A DNA stretch of 64,000 bases from Lachnospiraceae bacterium XPB1003 (GTDB lineage: Bacteria > Bacillota > Clostridia > Lachnospirales > Lachnospiraceae), in the NCBI GenBank assembly GCA_900102065.1, contig FMVK01000002.1, forward strand, positions 124,001 through 188,000, read 5' to 3'. The notes beneath the pieces were generated by a model. It was not told where the DNA came from. It saw nothing but the letters and a program-made list of their open reading frames with translations, and made no database searches. A program made the translations under genes and the position numbers. This document shows positions 52,940-60,839 of the stretch, piece after piece (positions within the stretch are counted from its first letter, which is position 1; every line of letters begins with the position of its first letter).

Positions 52940-54201
52940 CAAAGAGTTCCTTTTTTGCTTCTGTATGTAAGTATTCCCATAGTTCCCGCTAAGAGTATAA
53001 GGATCCATATGATCAAATATAATGCGGAATTAACGGAACTGTGAGGAAAGCCAAGCATTCCGAGTATCATATTCTGTTGAAGATGATAAGTGGGTAAAAA
53101 TCTACCGATATTACGTATAGCTGCGGGCATAAATGATGAGGGGATGATGCCGCCGGATATGAGCAACATAGCTGTGCCGAGCAGAAATTGAAACAGCACT
53201 GCCAAAGGAGCGTTTTTTGCCGTAATATTCAAAAAAATACCGAGGGCGGATGTAAATGCTGTAAGCAAAAGTAAAGCAGTATAAGAAGGAAGTTCAAAAA
53301 CTGTTTTTTCCGAAATTGCCAAACCTGCGATAAATCTTATAACAAAGCAAAAGAGTGCGAAAAGCAGAGTGTTTGTGATAAATCGGATCAAAATAAATAT
53401 TACGGGATTGGTCTTCCTTACAAAAAGACAGGCATAGAATGAACCGTTCTCATATTTTAGGGTCTGTATAAAACAGGTGCCTAAAAAGATGATAAAAAGT
53501 ATCAGTCCCGATGAGAGATAGTAGATAAGAGTAACGGGAACTGCGGCGTCTTCATTATTTTTGCCTTCTTTTACCGTTTCGATATCCGGATCAAGTCCGG
53601 GAATGAGGAGAACTGTCTTAAAAACTTTCTCGCGTTCCGCAACATGACTTAAGTTGATCAGATCGATCCTGTTATATGCATTTTCAAGCTCATTTCCTTT
53701 ATCGGATTCATAATAGAGATCCGCGGCGGTATATGTTGCTCCCTGCGCTGAGGAGAGAAGTGATACTGAATCTTTTAAAAGCTCGGATAAAAAGAGTGAT
53801 GACAGCGAGTTACCGTCGGGAATGGTAACTTCGGCAGGGATATTTGAACCGTAAAGGATCCCTGATATCATGCCTTCGGGAAAGGTTATGATGGCGATGA
53901 CGTCTCCTTTATCCAATGATGCTCTTGCCGAGGCTTCGTTTGTCAGATCAAAGTCTAAAACCAGAGATGTGGATGTCATATTTGAAAGATAACCCATGGC
54001 ATATTCTACATACTCATCCGCACCGGAATTATTTACGACAGCAACTTTTGCTCTCACAAGAGGCTCGGATCTGTACAGGATGGACGATGCGGTAAAAATG
54101 AGAGCCGCGATCAGCGCGCCGAGAAGTAAGGCTCCTGCGATCAACGCAGGCACCGAGTACATATTCCGTTTAAATTCTATCTTAAAAAGTTTAAAGATCA
54201 T
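52939..54201 (-). CDS. ABC-2 type permease, first subunit
   Basis: A 420-residue permease with an N-terminal anchor (about residues 13-36), an extracytoplasmic domain of about 190 residues, and five or six membrane segments in the C-terminal half. It is distantly similar in layout to the other permease, so the two probably form a heterodimer. It follows the unknown 577-residue gene with a one-base gap. Confidence 0.87.
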   Translation of the reverse strand: MIFKLFKIEFKRNMYSVPALIAGALLLGALIAALIFTASSILYRSEPLVRAKVAVVNNSGADEYVEYAMGYLSNMTSTSLVLDFDLTNEASARASLDKGDVIAIITFPEGMISGILYGSNIPAEVTIPDGNSLSSLFLSELLKDSVSLLSSAQGATYTAADLYYESDKGNELENAYNRIDLINLSHVAEREKVFKTVLLIPGLDPDIETVKEGKNNEDAAVPVTLIYYLSSGLILFIIFLGTCFIQTLKYENGSFYACLFVRKTNPVIFILIRFITNTLLFALFCFVIRFIAGLAISEKTVFELPSYTALLLLTAFTSALGIFLNITAKNAPLAVLFQFLLGTAMLLISGGIIPSSFMPAAIRNIGRFLPTYHLQQNMILGMLGFPHSSVNSALYLIIWILILLAGTMGILTYRSKKGTL

Positions 54202-54202
54202 C

Positions 54203-55936
54203 TTATAGTCCCGAACCTATCAGATAAAGTAATAATGGATTGGAAAATAAAGCTTCCACCTGATCGGGCGTTACTGTGGACGCTCCGGTGCCGCTAAATG
54301 CCCAACTGTTATTCAGATAATTGTTTAAGCCGTCGCTTATGGTTGTATAAAACTCATTACGGCTCATCTTGAATAAGGGAGTACCGGATGATGGAAGATC
54401 TTCATAAACGCCGTAGTTTAATTCGGATAGTGTAAACTCTTCGGAGATATCTATGTTGCATACTGCATTTCCTCCTTCAGAATAATCAAGGAGAATATGA
54501 TCGAAATCAAATGTTATGGCGGCGCCGTTCTCGTTTTCGATGGTAACATCACAGTCACCGTCCAGAGTTAATTTTCTATCTTCATAAGCAATAGATCCGC
54601 TTATCTTCATTGAGTTGTTTTCACAATCATAATCGGCCAGATATGATATATTAAACAGCTCCGTATCAGAGGTCACGTCGTAGATGTGTATATCGTATTC
54701 GGATCTGTTGTTTTGTGCTTTAGTCTTATTCTTAATGAAAGTATTGTTCTTTGTGATGATCACATCCGGATCAGCATGGGATCCATCACTATAATAAAGT
54801 GAAAGCATATATGATCCCTCGGAGGTTCCTGAACCTGCAAGTTCCCAAGTGAACAGATCACATTCTGCTTTTCTTAATTCGTCTTTGGAATTTAACCATA
54901 CAGTCATGGACAGATCATCGGAGAGCATGTTTTCGATTTTTGAAAGGAAGGAATCTTTTTCATTTTCATAATCCTCAAAAAGTGTATCCATATCTGTTCC
55001 TGCAGCGACGCATAATGCAGATAAAAGATCAGTGTTATCTTTGATAAAGCTGCTGTTTCTATCATCATAGGATTGAAGGAGCGGCATTATGATGTCGCTC
55101 ATTTCTTTCCCGGGAAGTGTTACCAGATATTCGCTGCATTCTTCGCTTTGCCCTGCTTCGGTGGATATCAGCTCTTTCTTTCCTGTTTTCTTAACTTCTA
55201 TAGCATCATAGAGAGCTTTTAAAGAACTCTTATTTACAGTATCGGATAATGATATGTCAGATGCGTCATATTCTTCCGACATATCGAATATATTAAATCT
55301 AATATCATTTTCTATGTTTGAAGGAAAGCGGTAACCTATAATATCCGCGAATTCCGAAGCGTTATAATCGGGACCGAAATTCTCTGTGTCTATGGTGAGG
55401 GGAGTATCGATCAATGAAGGGGAGTGGAATGAAAATATATTGTCATTTTGGGTAAAAATTAACTCGGGTCCTTTGATGATCATATATCCGGGAGTAAGTC
55501 TGTATTGTATCCGTCTACCGGGGGTATCAAAGTAGAGAGCGCTGTTAAGCTTAATTCCTGACAGTGTGGAGGTGGTAGAGGAGGAAGAGGGGGTTTTTGC
55601 GGAATTCAGTTTTAAACTGTTTTCCGTATAGAATTGTTTATTATCGCATGCATCCCTGATACGACCCATGGTTTCAGCATTATCAAAAAATGATCTTTTT
55701 GCGCTTACCGGATTAAAGTCCTTTACGTATTCGGCAAAAGGAAAACTGTCGCCAAGAGCCACTGCAAAGGCGCGCATAACTTTATTCTTTGGATTGTTAA
55801 AGAAGATAAGAGCCGCAAGAACACCGACAGTAACGATAATCAATATTGCTGATGGAATAATGATCAGGAAAGGATTGATCTTTTTTTTGCTTACATGTTC
55901 TTCGTTTACGGGGATATATTCGTTGTTATCCTGCAT
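54203..55936 (-). CDS. Unknown membrane-anchored extracytoplasmic protein of the exporter operon
   Basis: A 577-residue protein that I do not recognise. A cytoplasmic tail of about 22 residues is followed by one membrane segment (about residues 24-47) and a very long outer region. This region is rich in Ser, Asp and Asn, with repeated beta-strand patterns (for example ITFDFDHILLDYSEGG). It lies between the exporter ATPase and the permeases with almost no gaps, so it is likely an accessory part of the exporter. It resembles in style the DUF6583-type proteins of clostridial ABC loci, a weak comparison. Confidence 0.75.
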   Translation of the reverse strand: MQDNNEYIPVNEEHVSKKKINPFLIIIPSAILIIVTVGVLAALIFFNNPKNKVMRAFAVALGDSFPFAEYVKDFNPVSAKRSFFDNAETMGRIRDACDNKQFYTENSLKLNSAKTPSSSSTTSTLSGIKLNSALYFDTPGRRIQYRLTPGYMIIKGPELIFTQNDNIFSFHSPSLIDTPLTIDTENFGPDYNASEFADIIGYRFPSNIENDIRFNIFDMSEEYDASDISLSDTVNKSSLKALYDAIEVKKTGKKELISTEAGQSEECSEYLVTLPGKEMSDIIMPLLQSYDDRNSSFIKDNTDLLSALCVAAGTDMDTLFEDYENEKDSFLSKIENMLSDDLSMTVWLNSKDELRKAECDLFTWELAGSGTSEGSYMLSLYYSDGSHADPDVIITKNNTFIKNKTKAQNNRSEYDIHIYDVTSDTELFNISYLADYDCENNSMKISGSIAYEDRKLTLDGDCDVTIENENGAAITFDFDHILLDYSEGGNAVCNIDISEEFTLSELNYGVYEDLPSSGTPLFKMSRNEFYTTISDGLNNYLNNSWAFSGTGASTVTPDQVEALFSNPLLLYLIGSGL

Positions 55937-55951
55937 TTGTATTACTCCGTT

Positions 55952-56692
55952 TTATTTATTGGATTTTTTTAATTGCTCAAGCAGTTTTTCGCCTCTTAGG
56001 TCATTGGGTACCGCTGATAAGTGACAATCTTTTAAAAGAAGTATCTTGTTGCAGATATCCAGATCGGCTTCGTCGTGAGTACTGAGGATAAATGTTCCGC
56101 CCAAACGATGAAATTCATCCAGATAATTTCTGATCTCCGCTCTGAAATTCAGATCAAGAGCAGATGCGGGTTCATCAAGGATCAGGATATCGGGCGAATT
56201 GATCATCGCGCATGCGATGGTGACGCGCCTTCTCATTCCGCCGGAGAGAGCCTTAACAGGCTTGTTTAGAAATGATGATATATCAAGTGCTTTAAGAGCG
56301 GTGCCTTCAAGAAGCTCGCTTAATCGGGATGCGGGTGAATCCGACCATAAGAGGAGATTGTCTTTTACGGTAAGCTCCGGCATCAGAGGGTCATCCTGAG
56401 GAACGTATCCGATATATTTTGCGGCACTTTTCCTGTCTTTGAAGAGGTCTACAGTCTTGTCACTCTTGGTCAGCTTAAAAGAGGCGTTGTTCTTGCTGCA
56501 TTTCCTGACACCGGAAAGGATAGAGAGCAGAGTCGATTTTCCGCTTCCGTTGGCTCCGATCAGAGCTGCACTTTCACCGGCCTCAAGCTTAAATGAAATA
56601 TTATCCAGTATAAGTTGATTTCTGTATGAAAAGGACAGAGAGTCCAATTCGATCTCTGCCCTTTGTATTGAAGTATTTGAAGTATCAGTCAT
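55952..56692 (-). CDS. ABC exporter ATP-binding protein
   Basis: An ATPase of about 246 residues with Walker A GANGSGKST, Q loop GYVPQDD, signature ALSGGMRRRV, Walker B ILILDEPASAL and H loop STHDEAD, typical of ABC-2 exporters. The ATG at 56692 has GGAATCGG at a good distance. An ATG at 56707, one base after the flavodiiron stop, is the alternative, and the open frame to 56770 overlaps that gene. It forms an operon with the flavodiiron gene upstream and the permeases downstream. Confidence 0.9.
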   Translation of the reverse strand: MTDTSNTSIQRAEIELDSLSFSYRNQLILDNISFKLEAGESAALIGANGSGKSTLLSILSGVRKCSKNNASFKLTKSDKTVDLFKDRKSAAKYIGYVPQDDPLMPELTVKDNLLLWSDSPASRLSELLEGTALKALDISSFLNKPVKALSGGMRRRVTIACAMINSPDILILDEPASALDLNFRAEIRNYLDEFHRLGGTFILSTHDEADLDICNKILLLKDCHLSAVPNDLRGEKLLEQLKKSNK

Positions 56693-56708
56693 TTTTACCG
56701 ATTCCATA

Positions 56709-57911
56709 TTACTGTAATGATCCTGCGATAGCTGCTGCAAGTTCGTCCAGGGAAGCCAATGCGGCTTCATCGGGAGCGGACTTTACGGTTACCGTGGGTT
56801 CAAGAACCGTGCAGTTCTTGAATCCTGCAAGTTCTTCCTTTATAAGCTTTCCGGATAAGGGAGCCCAGGTGCCGTTTTCGATCACAGCAAAGGCCCTGTT
56901 CTGAAGACTTCTGTATTTGAGCTCCGACAGGAGTACCTCAACTCCGAGAAGCATATTGCCGTCATGGGTAGGTGAAGCGATGACGATATTGCTTACACGG
57001 AATGCTTCCGATACAAGGTCGGATACATGAGTCTTGCTGACATCGGCTACGCGTATATTCTTTACGCCGAGAGCTGCAAGCTTTGAAGCAAGGATCTCAG
57101 CGGCATTTTCTGTTCCGCCGTAAACCGAACCGTAGGCGATGAGAACCGTCTTATCCTCAGGAGTGTATGAGCTCCATTTGAGATAAAGATCGATATAGTA
57201 TCCGAGATCTTCTCTGAGTACCGGTCCGTGTAACGGGCATATCATGCTTATATCCAGCGCTGCTGCTTTCTTTAATACATTCTGTACATTAGCGCCGTAC
57301 TTTCCGACGATATTGGTATAGTATCTTCTGGCATCGTCAAGATCTGCTTTCCAGAGTCCGGCTTCATCCTCGAATATGTTACCTGAGAGGGCACCGAATC
57401 TGCCGAAAGCATCAGCTGAGAAAAGAACCTTGTCTGTTTCATCATAGGTCATCATTACTTCAGGCCAGTGAACCATGGGTGCCATTGTGAAATGAAGTGT
57501 ATGCCTGCCTGTATTTAAAGTGTCGCCTTCTTTTACGGCTGTAAAACGATCCCTGATATCCAGACCGTGGAACTGCTTAATAAGGTCGGCAACTTTTAGT
57601 GTGCCGTATACTTTTGCTTCCGGGAATTTCTCAAGGATCAGACCGAGAGTAGCGGCATGATCAGGCTCCATATGATCTACGATGACGTAATCAAGAGGGC
57701 GGCCGGAGAGAACATGTAATACATTCTCCATGAATCCGCGGGCTGCTGACCAGTCAACGGTATCAAGTAATACGGTCTTTTCATCATCTATCATGTAAGA
57801 ATTGTAGGAAACTCCGTTCTTAACAGGGTATGCATTCTCGAAAAGTTCGATCCTTCTGTCATTTAAACCGATGTATGAGATATCGTCGGTGATCTTGGTT
57901 ATGTTATACAT
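56709..57911 (-). CDS. Flavodiiron protein (FprA/rubredoxin:oxygen oxidoreductase type)
   Basis: A 400-residue enzyme that reduces oxygen to water or nitric oxide to N2O, protecting anaerobes. The N-terminal beta-lactamase-like domain has the diiron ligands His80, Glu82, Asp84 and His85 (HMEPDHAATLG), with further ligands in MVHWPEVM, SADAFG and CPLHGPVL. The C-terminal flavodoxin domain starts near residue 256 (AYGSVYGGTENAAEIL). GGAGG precedes the ATG on the minus strand. It heads an operon with an ABC-2 exporter, which is unusual. Confidence 0.96.
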   Translation of the reverse strand: MYNITKITDDISYIGLNDRRIELFENAYPVKNGVSYNSYMIDDEKTVLLDTVDWSAARGFMENVLHVLSGRPLDYVIVDHMEPDHAATLGLILEKFPEAKVYGTLKVADLIKQFHGLDIRDRFTAVKEGDTLNTGRHTLHFTMAPMVHWPEVMMTYDETDKVLFSADAFGRFGALSGNIFEDEAGLWKADLDDARRYYTNIVGKYGANVQNVLKKAAALDISMICPLHGPVLREDLGYYIDLYLKWSSYTPEDKTVLIAYGSVYGGTENAAEILASKLAALGVKNIRVADVSKTHVSDLVSEAFRVSNIVIASPTHDGNMLLGVEVLLSELKYRSLQNRAFAVIENGTWAPLSGKLIKEELAGFKNCTVLEPTVTVKSAPDEAALASLDELAAAIAGSLQ

Positions 57912-57933
57912 AAAATACCTCCGTTCAGTACTG

Positions 57934-57972
57934 TGTTTATGGTTTCAAACAAGGTAAATTCTACCATAAACA
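57934..57972 (-). promoter_or_regulatory. 10-bp inverted repeat over the flavodiiron promoter
   Basis: TGTTTATGGT (57934-57943) and ACCATAAACA (57963-57972) are perfect inverted copies spaced by 19 bases. On the minus strand an extended -10 (TGG then TAGAAT, bases 57966-57958) overlaps one arm, and the flavodiiron start lies about 45 bases downstream. A -35 is poor (TTAAAA near 57986-57981). A repressor site or an mRNA leader stem would both fit. Confidence 0.55.
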
Positions 57973-57993
57973 GCCCGTATTTTTAAGTTTAAG

Positions 57994-58005
57994 ATTGTAT
58001 ACAAT
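57994..58005. promoter_or_regulatory. 12-bp palindrome between divergent promoters
   Basis: ATTGTATACAAT is a perfect palindrome. It lies five bases before the -35 box of the MATE gene and upstream of the flavodiiron promoter. The core TTGTATACAA resembles sites of some GntR-family regulators; no such gene is in the window. Confidence 0.5.
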
Positions 58006-58010
58006 GTTTG

Positions 58011-58039
58011 TTGACGAGGGATTTTATTGGTGTTAGCAT
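58011..58039 (+). promoter_or_regulatory. Sigma-A promoter for the MATE transporter
   Basis: TTGACG (58011-58016) and TAGCAT (58034-58039) with a 17-base spacer, 48 bases before the MATE start. Confidence 0.6.
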
Positions 58040-58087
58040 TTTCAAACCTAAAAATATAAAAGTATTATCATTCAGGAAAGGAGAACC

Positions 58088-59428
58088 ATGGGAACAGATA
58101 TGACGAAGGGCTCGCCGTCAGTCCTGCTGCTCAGATTTATGATACCGCTGCTTCTGGGAAATATTTTTCAGCAGCTCTATAACATGGCCGATACAGTTAT
58201 CGTCGGTCATTACGTTGGGCAGAATGCTGTCGCCGCAGTCAGTTCCACGGGAACGGTCATGTTCCTTATCATGGGGATCTGCCTGGGACTGACCAATGGT
58301 TTTGCCGTGCTTACCAGCCAAAGATACGGAGCAAAGGATTATGAGGGCTCAAGACGTTCGGTAGCCAACGGTATAATTCTTGCGTTCATCATCATTGTTA
58401 TAATGACAGCATTGAGTCTTTTGTTTACAGATAATCTGCTTACGGCCATGAATACTCCTGCGGATATATATGAAGATGCCAGGACTTATCTTTCCATAAT
58501 ATTCATGGGAATAATCTGCAGTGTATATTATAACCTGCTCAGCGCCTTCCTGCGTTCGTCGGGTAACAGTGTGGTACCGCTTTGCTTTCTTGTATTTTCA
58601 GCATTCTTAAATGTCGGTCTCGATCTGGTATTTATCATTAATTGCGGTATGGGAGTGGCAGGTGCGGCTCTTGCAACAGATTTATCACAGGGAGTATCTG
58701 CAGTTCTTTGTTGGATCTATATAGTAAAGAAGGTACCGGAGCTTTCGCCGAAAAAGAATGAGTGGAGGCTTTCAAAACATATATCCAAAAATCAGCTCCA
58801 TATCGGATTGCCTATGGCTATCCAGTTCGGTATCACCGCATCCGGAACCATCATAATGCAGTCTGCTATCAATCTTTTTGATTCCACTGCAGTGGCAGCT
58901 GTTGGTGCAGCTAATAAATTCCACAGCCTGCTGACTCAGGGCATGCTTGCCATCGGACAGACCATGACTGCATATTCCGGACAGAATTACGGTGTGGCTG
59001 ATTATGGCAGAGTAAGAAAGGGAATAAGATCGGCTCTTGTGATCATGTTAATATATTCAGTTATAGCGGGGGCTCTGGCGATATTCCTCTATGAACCCGT
59101 TCTTCCTCATTTCTTTAAGGAAGATGCGGATATACCCGGAATGATGCCCTTTGCAAAGATTTATATATGGCAATGTGCGTCCATGTATTTTCCGCTTTCT
59201 GCTATCTTTATCTTCAGAAATTCCATACAGGGGTGTAACTATGCGCTGCTGCCTACCTGCTGTGGCGTGGTGGAATTCGTTGCGAGAGGTATCTGCGCAT
59301 TTGTATCCATCAAACTTCACAGCTTTTCACTGGCAGTCGGATGCGATCCCATAGCATGGGTGGCAGCCGGAATATTCGGAGCTATTGCATGGCTCTGGGT
59401 AAGGAAAGATCTGGAGCGTGGGAGATAA
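58088..59428 (+). CDS. MATE family efflux transporter
   Basis: A 446-residue protein with twelve predicted membrane segments in two similar halves. It begins with the typical DMTKGSPSVLLLRFMIPLLLG and has the family motifs around MADTVIVGHYVGQNAVAAV and AVAAVGAANKFHSLLTQGM. MATE proteins expel drugs or metabolites using sodium or protons. AAAGGAG lies before the ATG. The next small gene starts directly after its stop. Confidence 0.94.
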   Translation: MGTDMTKGSPSVLLLRFMIPLLLGNIFQQLYNMADTVIVGHYVGQNAVAAVSSTGTVMFLIMGICLGLTNGFAVLTSQRYGAKDYEGSRRSVANGIILAFIIIVIMTALSLLFTDNLLTAMNTPADIYEDARTYLSIIFMGIICSVYYNLLSAFLRSSGNSVVPLCFLVFSAFLNVGLDLVFIINCGMGVAGAALATDLSQGVSAVLCWIYIVKKVPELSPKKNEWRLSKHISKNQLHIGLPMAIQFGITASGTIIMQSAINLFDSTAVAAVGAANKFHSLLTQGMLAIGQTMTAYSGQNYGVADYGRVRKGIRSALVIMLIYSVIAGALAIFLYEPVLPHFFKEDADIPGMMPFAKIYIWQCASMYFPLSAIFIFRNSIQGCNYALLPTCCGVVEFVARGICAFVSIKLHSFSLAVGCDPIAWVAAGIFGAIAWLWVRKDLERGR

Positions 59429-59734
59429 ATGATTAAGGACAAAAGCTCTTGGAAAGAATGTGATGATATTGTATCTGAAGAAAGTGACACAGATTTCATT
59501 ACTTCCGAAGAGATAGATACCGTGATAGAATCAATTATCGAATTTGAAGATGAATACGAATCGGATGAAAACTGTTCGGATGCCTGTGAATATGATGATT
59601 CTGATGTTGATAATATGGTGAGTCTTGCAATTCAGGATATGTCGGAATCATCCGAAGATAATGTATGTGATTCGGATGATGATAATTCTTCGGATTCTGA
59701 CAGCAACAGTGAACAGCTCTGGGTAGAAGAGTAA
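59429..59734 (+). CDS. Small, highly acidic protein of unknown function
   Basis: A 101-residue protein made mostly of Asp, Glu and Ser, with four scattered Cys and no membrane segment. I do not recognise it. GGGAG lies before the ATG, which abuts the MATE stop, so it is probably translated from the same message. Low-complexity composition makes homology hard to judge, but the start context and the tight packing argue that it is real. Confidence 0.6.
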   Translation: MIKDKSSWKECDDIVSEESDTDFITSEEIDTVIESIIEFEDEYESDENCSDACEYDDSDVDNMVSLAIQDMSESSEDNVCDSDDDNSSDSDSNSEQLWVEE

Positions 59735-59757
59735 AGAGAGTTAAGGAATAAGTTGTT

Positions 59758-60834
59758 ATGATGATAAAAACTGATGCGATCATTCTTGATGTTGACGGTA
59801 CATTATGGGATTCAACTGAACTTGTTGCCAGGGCATGGACATCTACAGCTCATGATAACGGATTCCCTGACAGGATAGTTACCGCTGAGGAGCTTAAGGA
59901 ACAGTTCGGCCGTCCTATGGATGAGATAGCCAATAATATCTTTCCGGGACTTGATGAGAAGAGGCTTGATAGCATATTAAAGAGCTGCATCAAATATGAG
60001 AATGAAGTCCTTCACAATGATCCCTGCGACATGTGTTTTCCCGGGGTTGTTTTAACCATAAGGTCTCTGTCCAAACGAATACCGGTCTGCATTGTCAGCA
60101 ATTCTCAGAGCGGATATATTGAGCTCTTTATGGATAAGACCGGTACTGCTGACTGTATAACCGATCATATCTGTTTCGGAGATAACGGTCTCCTTAAGCA
60201 TGAAAATATATCTCTCGTTGTAAAACGTAACGGCTTTAAAAATGCTGTTTATGTAGGCGATATCAGACCTGATGAAGAGGCATCAAGGAAAGCAGGCGTT
60301 GGCTTTATTCATGCTTCATACGGATTCGGAACAGCTGAGTCTCCTGATGCTTCCATAAGCTGCTTCCCTGAGCTTGAAGATATCATTGAGACAGATTTTC
60401 AGGGGCAAAAGGAATTATCGGAGTATAGTATACGCTTTCTTATTAAGCAGGCGCTTGCTGCCAGACTAAATTCCTATTCTCCGTACTCCGGATTCAGAGT
60501 TGGGGCGGCCCTTCTGTCTGCTGACGGAAGGATCTTCACCGGTTGTAATGTGGAAAATGCTTCCTACGGTGCTACCAACTGCGCGGAGAGGACGGCAGTT
60601 TATAAAGCAGTCAGTGAAGGTGAGAGAAGATTTTGCGCTATAGCTATCGTAGGCGGCACAGATGAAAAATTGGGTATGGCTGATCCGTGTGGCGTGTGCA
60701 GACAGGTTTTACGTGAGTTCTCTGTACCGGAGGATTTTACTGTGATTGTCGCAAGATCGGTTGATGAATATAACAAATACACACTGGCCGAATTACTGCC
60801 TCACAGCTTCGGCCCTGAATTCAAGGATATCTGA
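59758..60834 (+). CDS. HAD phosphatase fused to cytidine deaminase
   Basis: A 358-residue two-domain protein. Residues 1-210 are a HAD hydrolase: the nucleophile motif ILDVDGTLWDS, motif II CIVSNSQSG and motif III/IV YVGDIRPDEEA, close to PGP/PhoN-type subfamily IA. Residues about 222-355 are a homotetrameric-type cytidine deaminase: YSPYSGFRVGAALL, zinc and catalytic residues Cys275-Ala-Glu277, and Pro310-Cys-Gly-Val-Cys314. The fusion would let one protein dephosphorylate a nucleotide and deaminate cytidine, which is inference. AAGGA lies about ten bases before the ATG. Confidence 0.9.
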   Translation: MMIKTDAIILDVDGTLWDSTELVARAWTSTAHDNGFPDRIVTAEELKEQFGRPMDEIANNIFPGLDEKRLDSILKSCIKYENEVLHNDPCDMCFPGVVLTIRSLSKRIPVCIVSNSQSGYIELFMDKTGTADCITDHICFGDNGLLKHENISLVVKRNGFKNAVYVGDIRPDEEASRKAGVGFIHASYGFGTAESPDASISCFPELEDIIETDFQGQKELSEYSIRFLIKQALAARLNSYSPYSGFRVGAALLSADGRIFTGCNVENASYGATNCAERTAVYKAVSEGERRFCAIAIVGGTDEKLGMADPCGVCRQVLREFSVPEDFTVIVARSVDEYNKYTLAELLPHSFGPEFKDI

Positions 60835-60839
60835 ATCTG

